This document shows, one piece after another, positions 27,350 to 35,682 of a DNA stretch of 64,000 nucleotides. The stretch spans positions 310,001 through 374,000 of the forward strand of contig CAVWEI010000017.1 of assembly GCA_963753845.1 (NCBI GenBank), written 5' to 3'. Position 1 is the first letter of the stretch; the number at the start of each line of letters is the position of its first letter. Origin of the DNA: Thiosocius sp963753845. GTDB taxonomy: Bacteria > Pseudomonadota > Gammaproteobacteria > Chromatiales > Chromatiaceae. A program made the translations under genes and the position numbers. The notes under the pieces are model-generated. The model was not told the origin of the DNA. It ran no database searches and worked only from the letters and a program-made list of their open reading frames with translations.

Positions 27350-28153
27350 ATGAGATACGTGATCGCCGTTTCAATGTTCATTCTCGCCAGCCTTTCATAT
27401 GCCGGCGAAGGCCAGACCGAGGTATTCCAGATCATGAGCCGGCCGGCGGCATCGCTGATAGATGCGGTAAGGCCCCTGCTCGGTCAGACAGGGAGCGTTT
27501 CGGCCTTCCACGACAAGCTGATCGTGCAGGGAAGCGCGGAGCAGATTGCGGCCGTGCGCACCCTGCTCGGCGAGATCGATCGGCCGGCACGCCGCCTCAT
27601 CATCGAGGTGCGCCGGACAGGCACCCTGTCGCAATCGGGACGCCGCATCGGCTATGGGGTGCATACCGACAATGTCTATCTCGGCCGGGTACCGCCGGGC
27701 GCCGATGCGCAGGTGAACGTACAGGACTTCGAGACGCGGGGACGCGGCGACAGCACGCAGCGGGTGCAGGCGCTCGACGGGCGCCCGGCACTGATCCGCG
27801 CGGGCCAATCGGTACCTGTTTATCAGGCACAGCAATACATCGGTGAATGGGGCTTCGCACAGGGGTACCAGATGCAATATCGGGACACCGGCAGTGGGTT
27901 CTACGCCTTGCCGCGCGTGCATGGCAACGAGGTCACCGTCGAGATCTACCAACAGCACGAGCAGCCTTCCGCCGGTGGGCGCTTCGATCTGCAGCAGGCC
28001 TCGACCGTGTTGCGTGGTCAGATCGGGCGCTGGATGACCCTGGGTTCGATCGGTGACGCGGCAAATGACAGCCGCAACGACATCGGTCTGCACGTGCAGA
28101 CCCGGCGTGCACAGGACATGCAGCTCGAACTACGGGTCATCCCGGTCAACTGA
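27350..28153 (+). CDS. Exported protein with secretin N-domain (NolW-like)
   Basis: The 267-residue protein has a signal peptide (MRYVIAVSMFILASLSYAG) and then a secretin short domain: VFQIMSRPAASLIDAVRPLL...VSAFHDKLIVQGSAEQIAAVRTLLGEID, the fold used for ring packing in type II/III secretins and PilQ. The beta-rich remainder (VYQAQQYIGEWGFAQGYQMQY; EVTVEIYQQHE; IGLHVQTRRAQDMQLELRV) lacks a secretin pore domain, so it cannot form a channel alone. A periplasmic accessory or free-standing role is likely. It ends one base before the convergent nudF stop. Confidence 0.75.
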   Translation: MRYVIAVSMFILASLSYAGEGQTEVFQIMSRPAASLIDAVRPLLGQTGSVSAFHDKLIVQGSAEQIAAVRTLLGEIDRPARRLIIEVRRTGTLSQSGRRIGYGVHTDNVYLGRVPPGADAQVNVQDFETRGRGDSTQRVQALDGRPALIRAGQSVPVYQAQQYIGEWGFAQGYQMQYRDTGSGFYALPRVHGNEVTVEIYQQHEQPSAGGRFDLQQASTVLRGQIGRWMTLGSIGDAANDSRNDIGLHVQTRRAQDMQLELRVIPVN

Positions 28154-28769
28154 CTACCGCGTAGCGGCTTCCAACCGCCACTGTTCCGCAAGCTGCTCCC
28201 GATTGGCCTCGAGCCACTGCAGCGCCATGATTACGCTGGTGGAATTGAGACGTTTGAACAGCTGCTGCCAGCGCCTCGGCCCGGCTCAGGGTGACGACCC
28301 GCATCTCTTCACCCTCGTGATCCAGGCCGTGGATGCCGCCGGCATTGCCAGCATCCACCCAGCCGCAATAGAGATTGATGCGTTCCACCGACATGCCGGG
28401 GCTGACGAAAAACTCGCCGATGTGGGTCAATGCCCTGAGGGCGCAGCCGGTCTCCTCCACGACCTCGCGCCGCGCGACCTCCTCCGGGAGTTCATGCTCT
28501 CGATCGCAGAATCCCGACACCGTCTCCAGACTCCAGGGAGGATCGACCGTTCCCATCAGGCCTATCCGAAACTGCTCAACCAGCACCAGGGTGTCCAGCT
28601 GCGGGTCGTACAGGAGCACGGAGACCGCGGCCAGCCGTTCGATCCGTTCGCGCACCATCTGGGTGCACCAGCCGCCGTGAAAACTGCTGTGTTGCAGCCG
28701 GTAGCGGTTCAGCTTGAAGAACCCCTCGTATACCGCTTCGCTGCCGTGCAGCTCGAATTTCATGGTCAT
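28154..28769 (-). CDS. nudF: ADP-ribose pyrophosphatase (NudF-type Nudix), interrupted by a one-base frameshift
   Basis: NudF hydrolyses ADP-ribose and related sugars. ATG 28769 (or 28763) gives MTMKFELHGSEAVYEGFFKL, and the protein shows HGGWCTQMVRERIERLAAVS, FRIGLM and a Nudix box ending ARREVVEETG, with one more residue than usual between its G and E. Near 28265 the frame changes: in the original frame the C-terminus is foreign, while the next frame reads LFKRLNSTSVIMALQWLEAN, the normal NudF end, and stops at 28154, flush with the convergent neighbour. Dropping one base gives 204 residues, the expected length. Error or mutation cannot be separated here. Confidence 0.85.
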
Positions 28770-28780
28770 ATCGGATCCAA

Positions 28781-28807
28781 TAAAAAAGCCCGCTCGAAAG
28801 CGGGCTT
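28781..28807 (-). terminator. Intrinsic terminator after sat
   Basis: On the minus strand AGCCCGCT (28806-28799) pairs with AGCGGGCT (28794-28787) around TTCG, a stable tetraloop, and is followed by six T. It lies 27 bases past the sat stop. Confidence 0.9.
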
Positions 28808-28833
28808 CATTATGCCTCAAAGGCCGATGATGC

Positions 28834-30021
28834 TCAGTTCGTCGACTGGTAATAGTCGATCAGGATCTGTGCCACTTCCGGACGCGAAAACTCTTTCGGT
28901 GGGGCAATGCCATTGCCGAGCATCTCGCGAACCTTGGTGCCTGACAACAGCACGAAGTCGTCTTTCTCATGATCCGGCGCCTCGCACATCATGACCACCT
29001 TGTTGAGTTTCTTCGACCAGGCGGTGTGATCGGCCTTGAAGACCTGGATCTCCATGGCACCGGCCGGCACCTCGTCATCGAAGATCGTCTGTGCGTCGAA
29101 TGCGCCGTAGTAGTCGCCGACACCGGCATGATCACGGCCGATGATGAAATGGGTAGCACCCATGTTCTGGCGGAAATAGGCATGCAACACGGCCTCGCGC
29201 GGCCCTGCGTAGAGCATGTCGAACCCGTATCCGGTCACCATCGCGCTGTTTGGCGGGAAGTACAGCTCGACCATCTTGCGGATGGCGGCATCGCGAACCG
29301 GCGCGGGGATGTCACCTGGCTTCAGCTTACCCAGCAGCATGTGGATCACCAGGCCGTCACAACCGAGTCGGTCCATGGCCATGTGGCACAGCTCTTCGTG
29401 CGCCAGGTGCATCGGATTGCGGGTCTGGAAGGCTACGATTTTCTTCCAGCCACGCTCGGCGATCTCGTTGCGGATCTCGACCGCGGTGCGGAAGGTGTCC
29501 GGGAAGTCGGCAATGAAATAGGAAAAGTTCAGGACCTGGATCGGACCGGACACAGCCACGCGACCCTGCGAGTTGAACGCAGCGACGCCAGGGTGCTCCG
29601 GGTCGGCGGTGCGATAGACCTTGTCCGTCATCACCGCCATCTGCTGATCGGAGACCGTTTCGACGGCCTCGATGTCCATCACCGCGAGTACCGGGTTGCC
29701 TTCGACATTGGGATCGCGCAGCGCGATGCGTTTCGCACCACCGATGGCATCGTTGTTCTCGAGCAGGCACATTACGGGCACCGGGAAGAAGGAGCCGTCG
29801 CCGAGGGTCATCTTCTCGGCTGCGCCCATGGCATCGGCCAGGTTCATGAAACCCTTCAAGGGGTTGAAATAACCGGCCCCCATCATTACGGCATTGCCGG
29901 CGGCCTGCGAGCTGATCACCACGGACGGCAGACTCTCGGCCTCATGGGTCAGTGCGTGGTGTTTGTCCGGATCGTAAACGAACAGTGGATTCAGGGTGTC
30001 GGAACCGACCGGCTTGATCAT
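28834..30021 (-). CDS. sat: Sulfate adenylyltransferase (dissimilatory-type ATP sulfurylase)
   Basis: Sat interconverts sulfate plus ATP with APS plus pyrophosphate; in sulfur oxidisers it runs toward ATP with APS made by AprAB. ATG 30021 is chosen because AGGAGG precedes it at ideal distance. The 395-residue single-domain protein has the nucleotide motifs QTRNPMHLAHE (QxRNxxHxxH) and GRDHAGVGDYYG, and no APS kinase domain. This homo-oligomeric form differs from assimilatory CysDN and is the kind found in Chromatiaceae and Thiobacillus. No aprAB, dsr or sox genes are in the window. Confidence 0.93.
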   Translation of the reverse strand: MIKPVGSDTLNPLFVYDPDKHHALTHEAESLPSVVISSQAAGNAVMMGAGYFNPLKGFMNLADAMGAAEKMTLGDGSFFPVPVMCLLENNDAIGGAKRIALRDPNVEGNPVLAVMDIEAVETVSDQQMAVMTDKVYRTADPEHPGVAAFNSQGRVAVSGPIQVLNFSYFIADFPDTFRTAVEIRNEIAERGWKKIVAFQTRNPMHLAHEELCHMAMDRLGCDGLVIHMLLGKLKPGDIPAPVRDAAIRKMVELYFPPNSAMVTGYGFDMLYAGPREAVLHAYFRQNMGATHFIIGRDHAGVGDYYGAFDAQTIFDDEVPAGAMEIQVFKADHTAWSKKLNKVVMMCEAPDHEKDDFVLLSGTKVREMLGNGIAPPKEFSRPEVAQILIDYYQSTN

Positions 30022-30267
30022 GCGGGAGCCTCCTGGGGTCATTGCGCTAACGTCTGCGGCAGCGTGCCTTGAGACGATGTTTTCATCCGAAATCTGCGGG
30101 CCTGACTGCTATTTCAGTTAACAATCGACTGGCAATATTCGGATAACCTTATAAATCGGGGTGTAAAGCTACCAAACCTGAACAGCGGGCGCGCCATGTT
30201 TCTTTTTATGTGGCGCTAAAAAAGTGGGGGCCCCGGGATCACGAAGATTATCCGTGGTGAGGAAAAC

Positions 30268-30984
30268 TCAGACCTCACCCAACGCGGCCGATACCTCTGC
30301 GTTTATTGCCTCCAGGCTCGAAAGGGGGTCGCTGGCGGCGGTGATCGGGCGACCGATCACCAGGTAGCTGCTGCCCGCACGAATGGCGTCGCCCGGCGTC
30401 ATGATCCTTTTCTGGTCGTCCAGCGCGGCGCCGGCCGGGCGAACCCCCGGGGTCACCAGGAGGAAAGAACCACCGCGTTCATCCCTTAGGGACTCGACCT
30501 CGAGCGGCGAACAGACCACTCCGTCGATCCCGCTGTCTTCGGCCAGTGCGGCCAGGCGTAGCACGTTCTCTGCGGGCGTCCCCTGATAACCGATCTCGGC
30601 AATGTCGTCCTGCCCCAGGCTGGTGAGGATGGTCACCGCAACCAGCAGCGGCCGCTCGCGCAAACCGGCCAGGCGCCCGGCTGCGGCCGTCAACATCTTG
30701 CGCCCGCCCGACGCGTGGACGTTCATCATCCATACACCCATATCGGCGGCCGCTGCGCAGGCAGCAGCCACCGTATTGGGGATATCGTGATACTTGAGAT
30801 CGAGAAAGACCTGGAAGCCCAGGGCCGCCACCTGTTCGACGAATCCTGGCCCGGCGCGGGTGAACATCTCCTTGCCGATCTTTACCCGGCACTGCGCGGG
30901 ATCGATCCGCGTCAGCAATTCAAGTGCGGGGTCAGTGGAAGGGAAATCGAGGGCGACAATGACCCTGGGATCGTTGGAACTCAT
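30268..30984 (-). CDS. pyrF: Orotidine 5'-phosphate decarboxylase
   Basis: PyrF makes UMP, the last step of de novo pyrimidine synthesis. ATG 30984 gives MSSNDPRVIVALDFPSTDPA and a 238-residue TIM barrel; the frame is open upstream into lapB and should not be used. The catalytic K/D motif DLKYHDIPNTV is intact and the phosphate loop VTPGVRP and VIGRPITAA are present. It follows lapA-lapB with a 14-base gap, the standard gammaproteobacterial operon. Confidence 0.97.
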   Translation of the reverse strand: MSSNDPRVIVALDFPSTDPALELLTRIDPAQCRVKIGKEMFTRAGPGFVEQVAALGFQVFLDLKYHDIPNTVAAACAAAADMGVWMMNVHASGGRKMLTAAAGRLAGLRERPLLVAVTILTSLGQDDIAEIGYQGTPAENVLRLAALAEDSGIDGVVCSPLEVESLRDERGGSFLLVTPGVRPAGAALDDQKRIMTPGDAIRAGSSYLVIGRPITAASDPLSSLEAINAEVSAALGEV

Positions 30985-30998
30985 AGAAATTTCACTGT

Positions 30999-32168
30999 TC
31001 AGGCGTCGGCCTCGGTTCCGGCCTTGCGTTTGATCGTGCTCCAGTTTCGACAGCTGGGACACTGCCAGTGCAGGGTCTTGGCCGCAAAACCGCAGTGCGA
31101 ACACTGATAGAGCGGTTTTTTGTCGAGAAGGCGGCTGATGTGCGGTCGCAGGCCCTCCAGGAATCGCACCGACTGGCTCTCGGGCATGCGCGCATTCAGT
31201 TCGATACTGTGCTGCAACAATCTCAGGCTGGGTGTCATGGCCAGCTGTTCGGCCAGGTATTCGGCCGCCGCCGCCTCGCCCTCCTGTTCTTTGATCAGAT
31301 CGGCCAGGGCCAATACGGCCTCGACTCCACGACGTGTACGTACAGTCTCGGCCAGGAAACTGCGCAGGCCCAGAAGATCACCGAGCTGTCGAAAATTGGC
31401 AACGATCTCCGGCAATACCTCGGGGAGATAGTCGGCATTCTGTTCAGCGGTCTCGCGCAGAATCCGGATGGCCGAGCGATATTCCCCCTGATCGGCGGCG
31501 AATTGGGCGCGTAGATGATTGGCGCGCACGCAGCCGCTATCGGTATTCAATGCCTTCTTGAGCTGCGCGGCGGCATCCGAGGCCCTGCCCTCGGCCTTGG
31601 CTATCAGGGCAAGCTCGCAGCGGTAGTGCGATTTCTGAAGCGTCATCCGCTCGTCGGTCAGAGACTCGAGCTGTTCCACCACGTCCAGGCAGGCCTGCCA
31701 GTCACGCTCCTTCTCGTAGATGACCAGCAGGTGCTTGAGCGCGGCGCGAACGTGCAACTTGGTCTCTTTCAGCTCGCGGAACAGGTTCTCGGCACGGTCA
31801 AACAATCCTGCACGCATGTAGTCCTGACCCAGTTCCAGCAGTGCCTGGGCGCGCTGTTCGCGCGTCAGCGCCGGGCGCGCAATCAGGTTCTGGTGGATTC
31901 GGATGGCACGCTCCACTTCGCCGCGGCGACGGAACAGGTTGCCCAACGCCAGGTGCGTCTCGACTGTGTCGCTGTCGACCTCGAGCATCTCGACAAAGGC
32001 ATCGATCGCCTTGTCCGGTTCCTCGTTCAGCAGGTGATTGAGTCCCCGGAAATAAACCGGCCCTGTCTCACCGGTACACTTACCCTCCCCCCTGCGCGCA
32101 CTGCGCCGCGCCGCCAGCCACCCGGAGGCAGCTGCAACAGGCAGCAGCAGGAGGAGAAGTTCCTGCAC
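30999..32168 (-). CDS. lapB: Lipopolysaccharide assembly protein LapB (YciM)
   Basis: LapB is an inner-membrane TPR protein that controls LpxC degradation by FtsH and so LPS synthesis. The 389-residue protein starts at GTG 32168, has an N-terminal membrane anchor (ELLLLLLPVAAASGWL), several TPR units (about 35-330), and a C-terminal rubredoxin-like zinc site YQCSHCGFAAKTLHWQCPSC. It sits 4 bases after lapA. Confidence 0.96.
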   Translation of the reverse strand: MQELLLLLLPVAAASGWLAARRSARRGEGKCTGETGPVYFRGLNHLLNEEPDKAIDAFVEMLEVDSDTVETHLALGNLFRRRGEVERAIRIHQNLIARPALTREQRAQALLELGQDYMRAGLFDRAENLFRELKETKLHVRAALKHLLVIYEKERDWQACLDVVEQLESLTDERMTLQKSHYRCELALIAKAEGRASDAAAQLKKALNTDSGCVRANHLRAQFAADQGEYRSAIRILRETAEQNADYLPEVLPEIVANFRQLGDLLGLRSFLAETVRTRRGVEAVLALADLIKEQEGEAAAAEYLAEQLAMTPSLRLLQHSIELNARMPESQSVRFLEGLRPHISRLLDKKPLYQCSHCGFAAKTLHWQCPSCRNWSTIKRKAGTEADA

Positions 32169-32172
32169 CCTT

Positions 32173-32475
32173 TCAACGACCCTTGATGGGCATGGTGCGC
32201 AGATTCCTGACCTCTTCGCTGACCAGGCGCGACTTGCGTTTCAGGTCGGCGTTCTCTTTCTTGACGCGCATGAAATAGACCATTCCGGCGAGCCCCCCGA
32301 GCAGGATGCCGCAACCGAGCGCCAGGAGCAGCAGGAGGGAAAGCGGCAACTCCGGTGTGACGAAGTAGAGGTCGACGACCACAGGCGCATCATTGATGAT
32401 CGCAAAGCTGGCGCCCACGATCAGGAAAACCAGCACGAAAAGCAGCTTGATGACGACCAATGTGTTTCCCCCCAT
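32173..32475 (-). CDS. lapA: LapA family inner-membrane protein
   Basis: About 100 residues with two membrane segments (KLLFVLVFLIVGASFAII and LSLLLLLALGCGILLGGLAG) joined by a periplasmic loop with the family VDLYFVTPELPLSLL run, and a charged cytoplasmic tail (RVKKENADLKRKSRLVSEEV). ATG 32475 is one choice; an internal TTG 4 codons on is behind a GGGGGG tract and may be the true start. Partner of LapB. Confidence 0.9.
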   Translation of the reverse strand: MGGNTLVVIKLLFVLVFLIVGASFAIINDAPVVVDLYFVTPELPLSLLLLLALGCGILLGGLAGMVYFMRVKKENADLKRKSRLVSEEVRNLRTMPIKGR

Positions 32476-32571
32476 GCAGTCGAACGAGGCCATGTAGCAG
32501 GGCCACATCATAGCAAGGATAGGGAAAAGTAAGTGGCGTCTGCTCCGCCGTCGCGTCCTTGTCTCCTCGAG

Positions 32572-33543
32572 TCAGGCGAACAGGTCGATCAGGCTGCTGG
32601 CAGCCCCTGTGACGGTCTGCACCCCGGTCTCACCGGAATCGTCGTGCATGTCATCGACGTCATGGCCCTGCCCTGCCACCCGGTGACCGGATCGATCATG
32701 GGCCCGTTCACCCTGCTGTGCCCCCGGATCACTGACATCTGCACGGACCAGCTGCATGGACTGTTGCTCGAACATATCGCGCAGTCGCGGCAGCGCGGCT
32801 TCCAGCGCCTCGCGTACCGCGGCGTGCTGGGCCACAAAGGAAACGCTGGTCTGATCCTGGTTGACGCTGACCCGGACCTCCAGAGGGCCGAGATTCGGGG
32901 GATTGAGCTGCAGCTTTGCAAACTGCTGCTCACCCTGCACCATCCACATGATGCGGTCTGCAATCGCACCTTCCCAGGCCTTGCCGCCCACCTGCTGAGG
33001 CACTCCCATACCGAGCAGGCTGGCCGCCACTTGGGGCGGCAGCGGGCCGGCTGGCGTGAACGGCCCCGGACCTTGTGCAGGCAGGGTGCCGGCGGCCGGC
33101 GATTGTGACCATGCCTGCACCAGATCGGCCACGCTGGTCCCGGGTGCGATCGCGTGTTGCGCCAGTTTTGCGATGCCCCCCTCCTGCCCCGTTGGATGCA
33201 GCTGCGGCAGGGGGGCGGCGTCCGACCGTGCCTCCAGCGTCGGCAGGCCCTCTTTCAAAAGATCTGCGAAGGCATCCCCTGCCCCTTCGAAACCGGCCTC
33301 GGCCAGGAGCGACTTTGCCGCCTGCGGCAAGTTCATGCCGCCGGCGAGCAGTTCGTCCAGGCGTTGCAGCATCTGCGGCGTCAACTGCATTAGCATGGCC
33401 TGGAGGTCGCCGGAAAAACCGGCCATCGCGCCATCGGCCGCCTGCAACAACCCCTCCAGGCCGGTTACCCCTTCCGGGCGACCTGGTCCCGCCCCCTTGA
33501 GCAGGCCGGTCGCTGCTGAAGCAAGCATCGGAAACTGATACAT
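32572..33543 (-). CDS. FliK-like protein with flagellar hook-length control C-terminal domain
   Basis: ATG 33543 gives 323 residues. The C-terminal part matches the hook-length control domain (KLQLNPPNLGPLEVRVSV...VREALEAALPRLRDMFEQQ), while the N-terminal 190 residues are Ala/Gly/Pro/Gln-rich and low in order, as in FliK. A His/Asp-rich tail (HDVDDMHDDSG) follows. No other flagellar gene is nearby, so it may be a displaced fliK or a homologue for another secretion ruler. Minus strand, alone, between lapA and an SDR gene. Confidence 0.75.
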   Translation of the reverse strand: MYQFPMLASAATGLLKGAGPGRPEGVTGLEGLLQAADGAMAGFSGDLQAMLMQLTPQMLQRLDELLAGGMNLPQAAKSLLAEAGFEGAGDAFADLLKEGLPTLEARSDAAPLPQLHPTGQEGGIAKLAQHAIAPGTSVADLVQAWSQSPAAGTLPAQGPGPFTPAGPLPPQVAASLLGMGVPQQVGGKAWEGAIADRIMWMVQGEQQFAKLQLNPPNLGPLEVRVSVNQDQTSVSFVAQHAAVREALEAALPRLRDMFEQQSMQLVRADVSDPGAQQGERAHDRSGHRVAGQGHDVDDMHDDSGETGVQTVTGAASSLIDLFA

Positions 33544-33697
33544 GGCATCTGTCCTGAGAATACTTTTCCAGTAAGCACATAGCAGGCTTTGTGCCAACAA
33601 AAGCGAATAACCCGGCAGTGCATGACTTTGCCGCACCGAACGATTCGGCTAGTCTCACCGACCAAACCCCGCGCGGGTAAAGATAGGGAGTCCAGAC

Positions 33698-34411
33698 ATG
33701 GGTGAATTCAAACAGGCCGTGATCGTCATCACCGGCGCAGCCGGCAACCTCGGCCGGGCCGTCGCCCAGTGCTTCGCCGCCGAAGGGGCGCACCTGGCAT
33801 TGCTCGACCGGGACCGGACGGGCATCGGCGAAACGATCTCGGTCTGCCAGGGCCAGGCATCTGCCCGGGCGTTTGTAACCGACCTGATCGACCCCGGGTC
33901 CGTCGAGACGACCATGGCCGAGGTACTGGCGGCATTCGGAAAGATCGACGTCCTGGCAAATATCGCTGGCGGCTTCAGCATGGGCCCGCTGGTCCAGGAT
34001 ACCGGGGACGAAGTCTGGGATTTCATGATGAACCTGAACGCACGCTCTGTATTCAACACCTGCCGGTGCGTCATCCCGGCGATGCTGCAACAGGGCGGCG
34101 GCCGGATCGTGAACGTTTCGGCCCGTGCCGCGACCCAGGGTAAGGGCCGCATGGGACCCTACTGCGCCTCCAAGGCGGCAGTACTCACCCTGACCGAGTC
34201 GCTTGCGGCTGAAAACAGATTGAGCGGGATCAACGTGAACTGCATCCTGCCCGGCACCATCGACACGCCCCAGAATCGCGCCGACATGCCCGATGCCGAT
34301 TTCAATCAATGGGTGCCGCCAGCCGCACTGGCCGACGTGGTGAAGTTCCTCGCCTCGGACGCCGCGCGCTGCGTCACCGGCGCGGCAGTCCCGGTCTATG
34401 GGCAAAGCTGA
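33698..34411 (+). CDS. Short-chain dehydrogenase/reductase
   Basis: A 237-residue classical SDR: cofactor loop TGAAGNLGRAVA, NAG-equivalent NIAGG, catalytic Ser in VNVSARAA and YCASK (YxxxK). The C-terminal GTIDTPQNRADMPDADF and FLASDAARCVTGAAVPVYG are usual for 3-oxoacyl-ACP reductase-like enzymes. An Asp after the second beta strand (LLDRDR) suggests NAD rather than NADP. The substrate is unknown. Confidence 0.88.
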   Translation: MGEFKQAVIVITGAAGNLGRAVAQCFAAEGAHLALLDRDRTGIGETISVCQGQASARAFVTDLIDPGSVETTMAEVLAAFGKIDVLANIAGGFSMGPLVQDTGDEVWDFMMNLNARSVFNTCRCVIPAMLQQGGGRIVNVSARAATQGKGRMGPYCASKAAVLTLTESLAAENRLSGINVNCILPGTIDTPQNRADMPDADFNQWVPPAALADVVKFLASDAARCVTGAAVPVYGQS

Positions 34412-34490
34412 CGCAGTCCGGCACTGCGTGAGACAAAAGACGGTCAGCCTCGGCTGCGATGCTTGCCTCGCGCGGCCGTGCGCTGGCACC

Positions 34491-34520
34491 TTGGCCAAGA
34501 CGGATCGCACCCTGTAGAAT
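34491..34520 (+). promoter_or_regulatory. Candidate sigma-70 promoter for mscL
   Basis: TTGGCC (34491-34496) and TAGAAT (34515-34520) are spaced by 18 bases; the leader to mscL would be about 150 bases. Confidence 0.5.
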
Positions 34521-34678
34521 CCGCGCCTGGTTTGGAATCGATCCTGGAGATCAGTACCAGGAGCACCTGACCGAAGGATGCCCCAATCGAGGGACATTGC
34601 GCCCTGAAGATGGCCAGGCACATCCAAGGATACCAAGGCGCCCGGACCGGGCAATCCACAACTTAGAGGAAGAAGTTC

Positions 34679-35134
34679 ATGGCAATTATGGAAGAATTCA
34701 AGAAGTTTGCGATGCGCGGCAATGTCGTCGACATGGCCGTCGGTATCATCATCGGTGGCGCCTTCGGCACCATAGTCAAAAGCCTGGTGGATGATGTGAT
34801 CATGCCGCCGATAGGGCTGCTACTGGGTGGGGTCGATTTCTCGGACCTTTTTATCACGCTCAAAGAGGGCGCCACGGCGGGGCCTTACGCCACCATTCTC
34901 GCGGCCAAAGAGGCCGGAGCCGTAACCCTGAATGCCGGCCTGTTTGTCAACAGCGTAATCAGCTTTACGATCGTGGCGTTTGCGGTGTTCATGTTGATCA
35001 AAGGCATGAACTCGCTGCAGAAGAAGGAGGAAGCACCGCCGGCAGAACCGACCGAGAAGGAGTGCCCGCATTGCTTCACGCAGATACCGATCAAGGCCAC
35101 CCGCTGCCCGCACTGTACCAGCGAACTGAGTTGA
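34679..35134 (+). CDS. mscL: Large-conductance mechanosensitive channel MscL with C-terminal zinc ribbon
   Basis: MscL is the inner-membrane pentameric channel that opens under severe osmotic downshock. The 151-residue protein has TM1 (RGNVVDMAVGIIIGGAFGTI, with the conserved AVGIIIGGAF pore helix) and TM2 (NSVISFTIVAFAVFMLIK). The cytoplasmic helix ends in an added CPHC-x10-CPHC zinc-ribbon (residues about 127-144), not present in E. coli MscL. ATG 34679 has AGAGGAAG upstream. Confidence 0.96.
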   Translation: MAIMEEFKKFAMRGNVVDMAVGIIIGGAFGTIVKSLVDDVIMPPIGLLLGGVDFSDLFITLKEGATAGPYATILAAKEAGAVTLNAGLFVNSVISFTIVAFAVFMLIKGMNSLQKKEEAPPAEPTEKECPHCFTQIPIKATRCPHCTSELS

Positions 35135-35160
35135 ACTGATCGGGCAGACGCGTTGAAAGG

Positions 35161-35180
35161 CGGCCGCTGGCCGACTTTTT
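35161..35180 (+). terminator. Short intrinsic terminator after mscL
   Basis: CGGCC (35161-35165) pairs with GGCCG (35169-35173), followed after two bases by five T. The stem is short, so efficiency is uncertain. Confidence 0.55.
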
Positions 35181-35199
35181 CGCTGGGGTCATCCAGTGT

Positions 35200-35682
35200 C
35201 TAAAGCGCGCGCGGGTCCACGCGCTGCCAGTGGCTGCTGAGAATGCGCCATTCCCCTTCCTCCTCGATCAACGCAAGCTCGAATCGATAAAGATCGGCCT
35301 TGACCGATATCAGGGCCTCTACCGAATCAACGGGGATGCCGGTCATTGCAACGAAGACAACAGCTGTTGCTGAATCCTGCTGCGGTGCAAGCTCCACCGA
35401 CTGGGTCAGGGTAAACAGATGGATGTCGCGATGGCGCTGCGTAACCCCGAGCAGGGTGCGACTGGCGGCTTGCCTGCTGGGATGCCGCGGGTCCGTATAA
35501 TCCGCATGCAGGAATCCGACAGCCTTGCGGACCGAACCGGCCTCGACCGATTGCTCCATGGCATCGATCAGCGCGCGCACCCGATCTTCAGAAGATGACT
35601 GATCTCCGCCGCAGGCCGCGAGCGTGAGCACCAAGCCCGCGAATGCGACCCGGCATAGCCTTTTAACGCAGGCCGAGAACAT
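35200..35682 (-). CDS. Putative lipoprotein with NTF2/SnoaL-like fold
   Basis: A 160-residue protein with lipobox LAAC (Cys24) after a hydrophobic signal. The mature part (DRVRALIDAMEQSVEAGSV, FLHADYTDPRHPSRQ, and a C-terminal RFELALIEEEGEWRILSSHW) has the helix-then-sheet pattern of NTF2-like or DUF4440-type proteins, in which such a sheet lines a pocket. No catalytic residues can be assigned. It overlaps the end of dapB by 20 bases and is probably cotranscribed with it. Confidence 0.75.
   Translation of the reverse strand: MFSACVKRLCRVAFAGLVLTLAACGGDQSSSEDRVRALIDAMEQSVEAGSVRKAVGFLHADYTDPRHPSRQAASRTLLGVTQRHRDIHLFTLTQSVELAPQQDSATAVVFVAMTGIPVDSVEALISVKADLYRFELALIEEEGEWRILSSHWQRVDPRAL

Noticed and set aside
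30190..30225. Hairpin GCGCCA/TGGCGC between sat and pyrF
   Set aside because: It has a T-rich loop but no T run after the second arm on either strand, so it does not qualify as an intrinsic terminator.
32930..34654. 574-codon minus-strand frame across the SDR gene and fliK-like gene
   Set aside because: It crosses an intergenic region and the reverse of a good SDR gene; composition is shadow-like.
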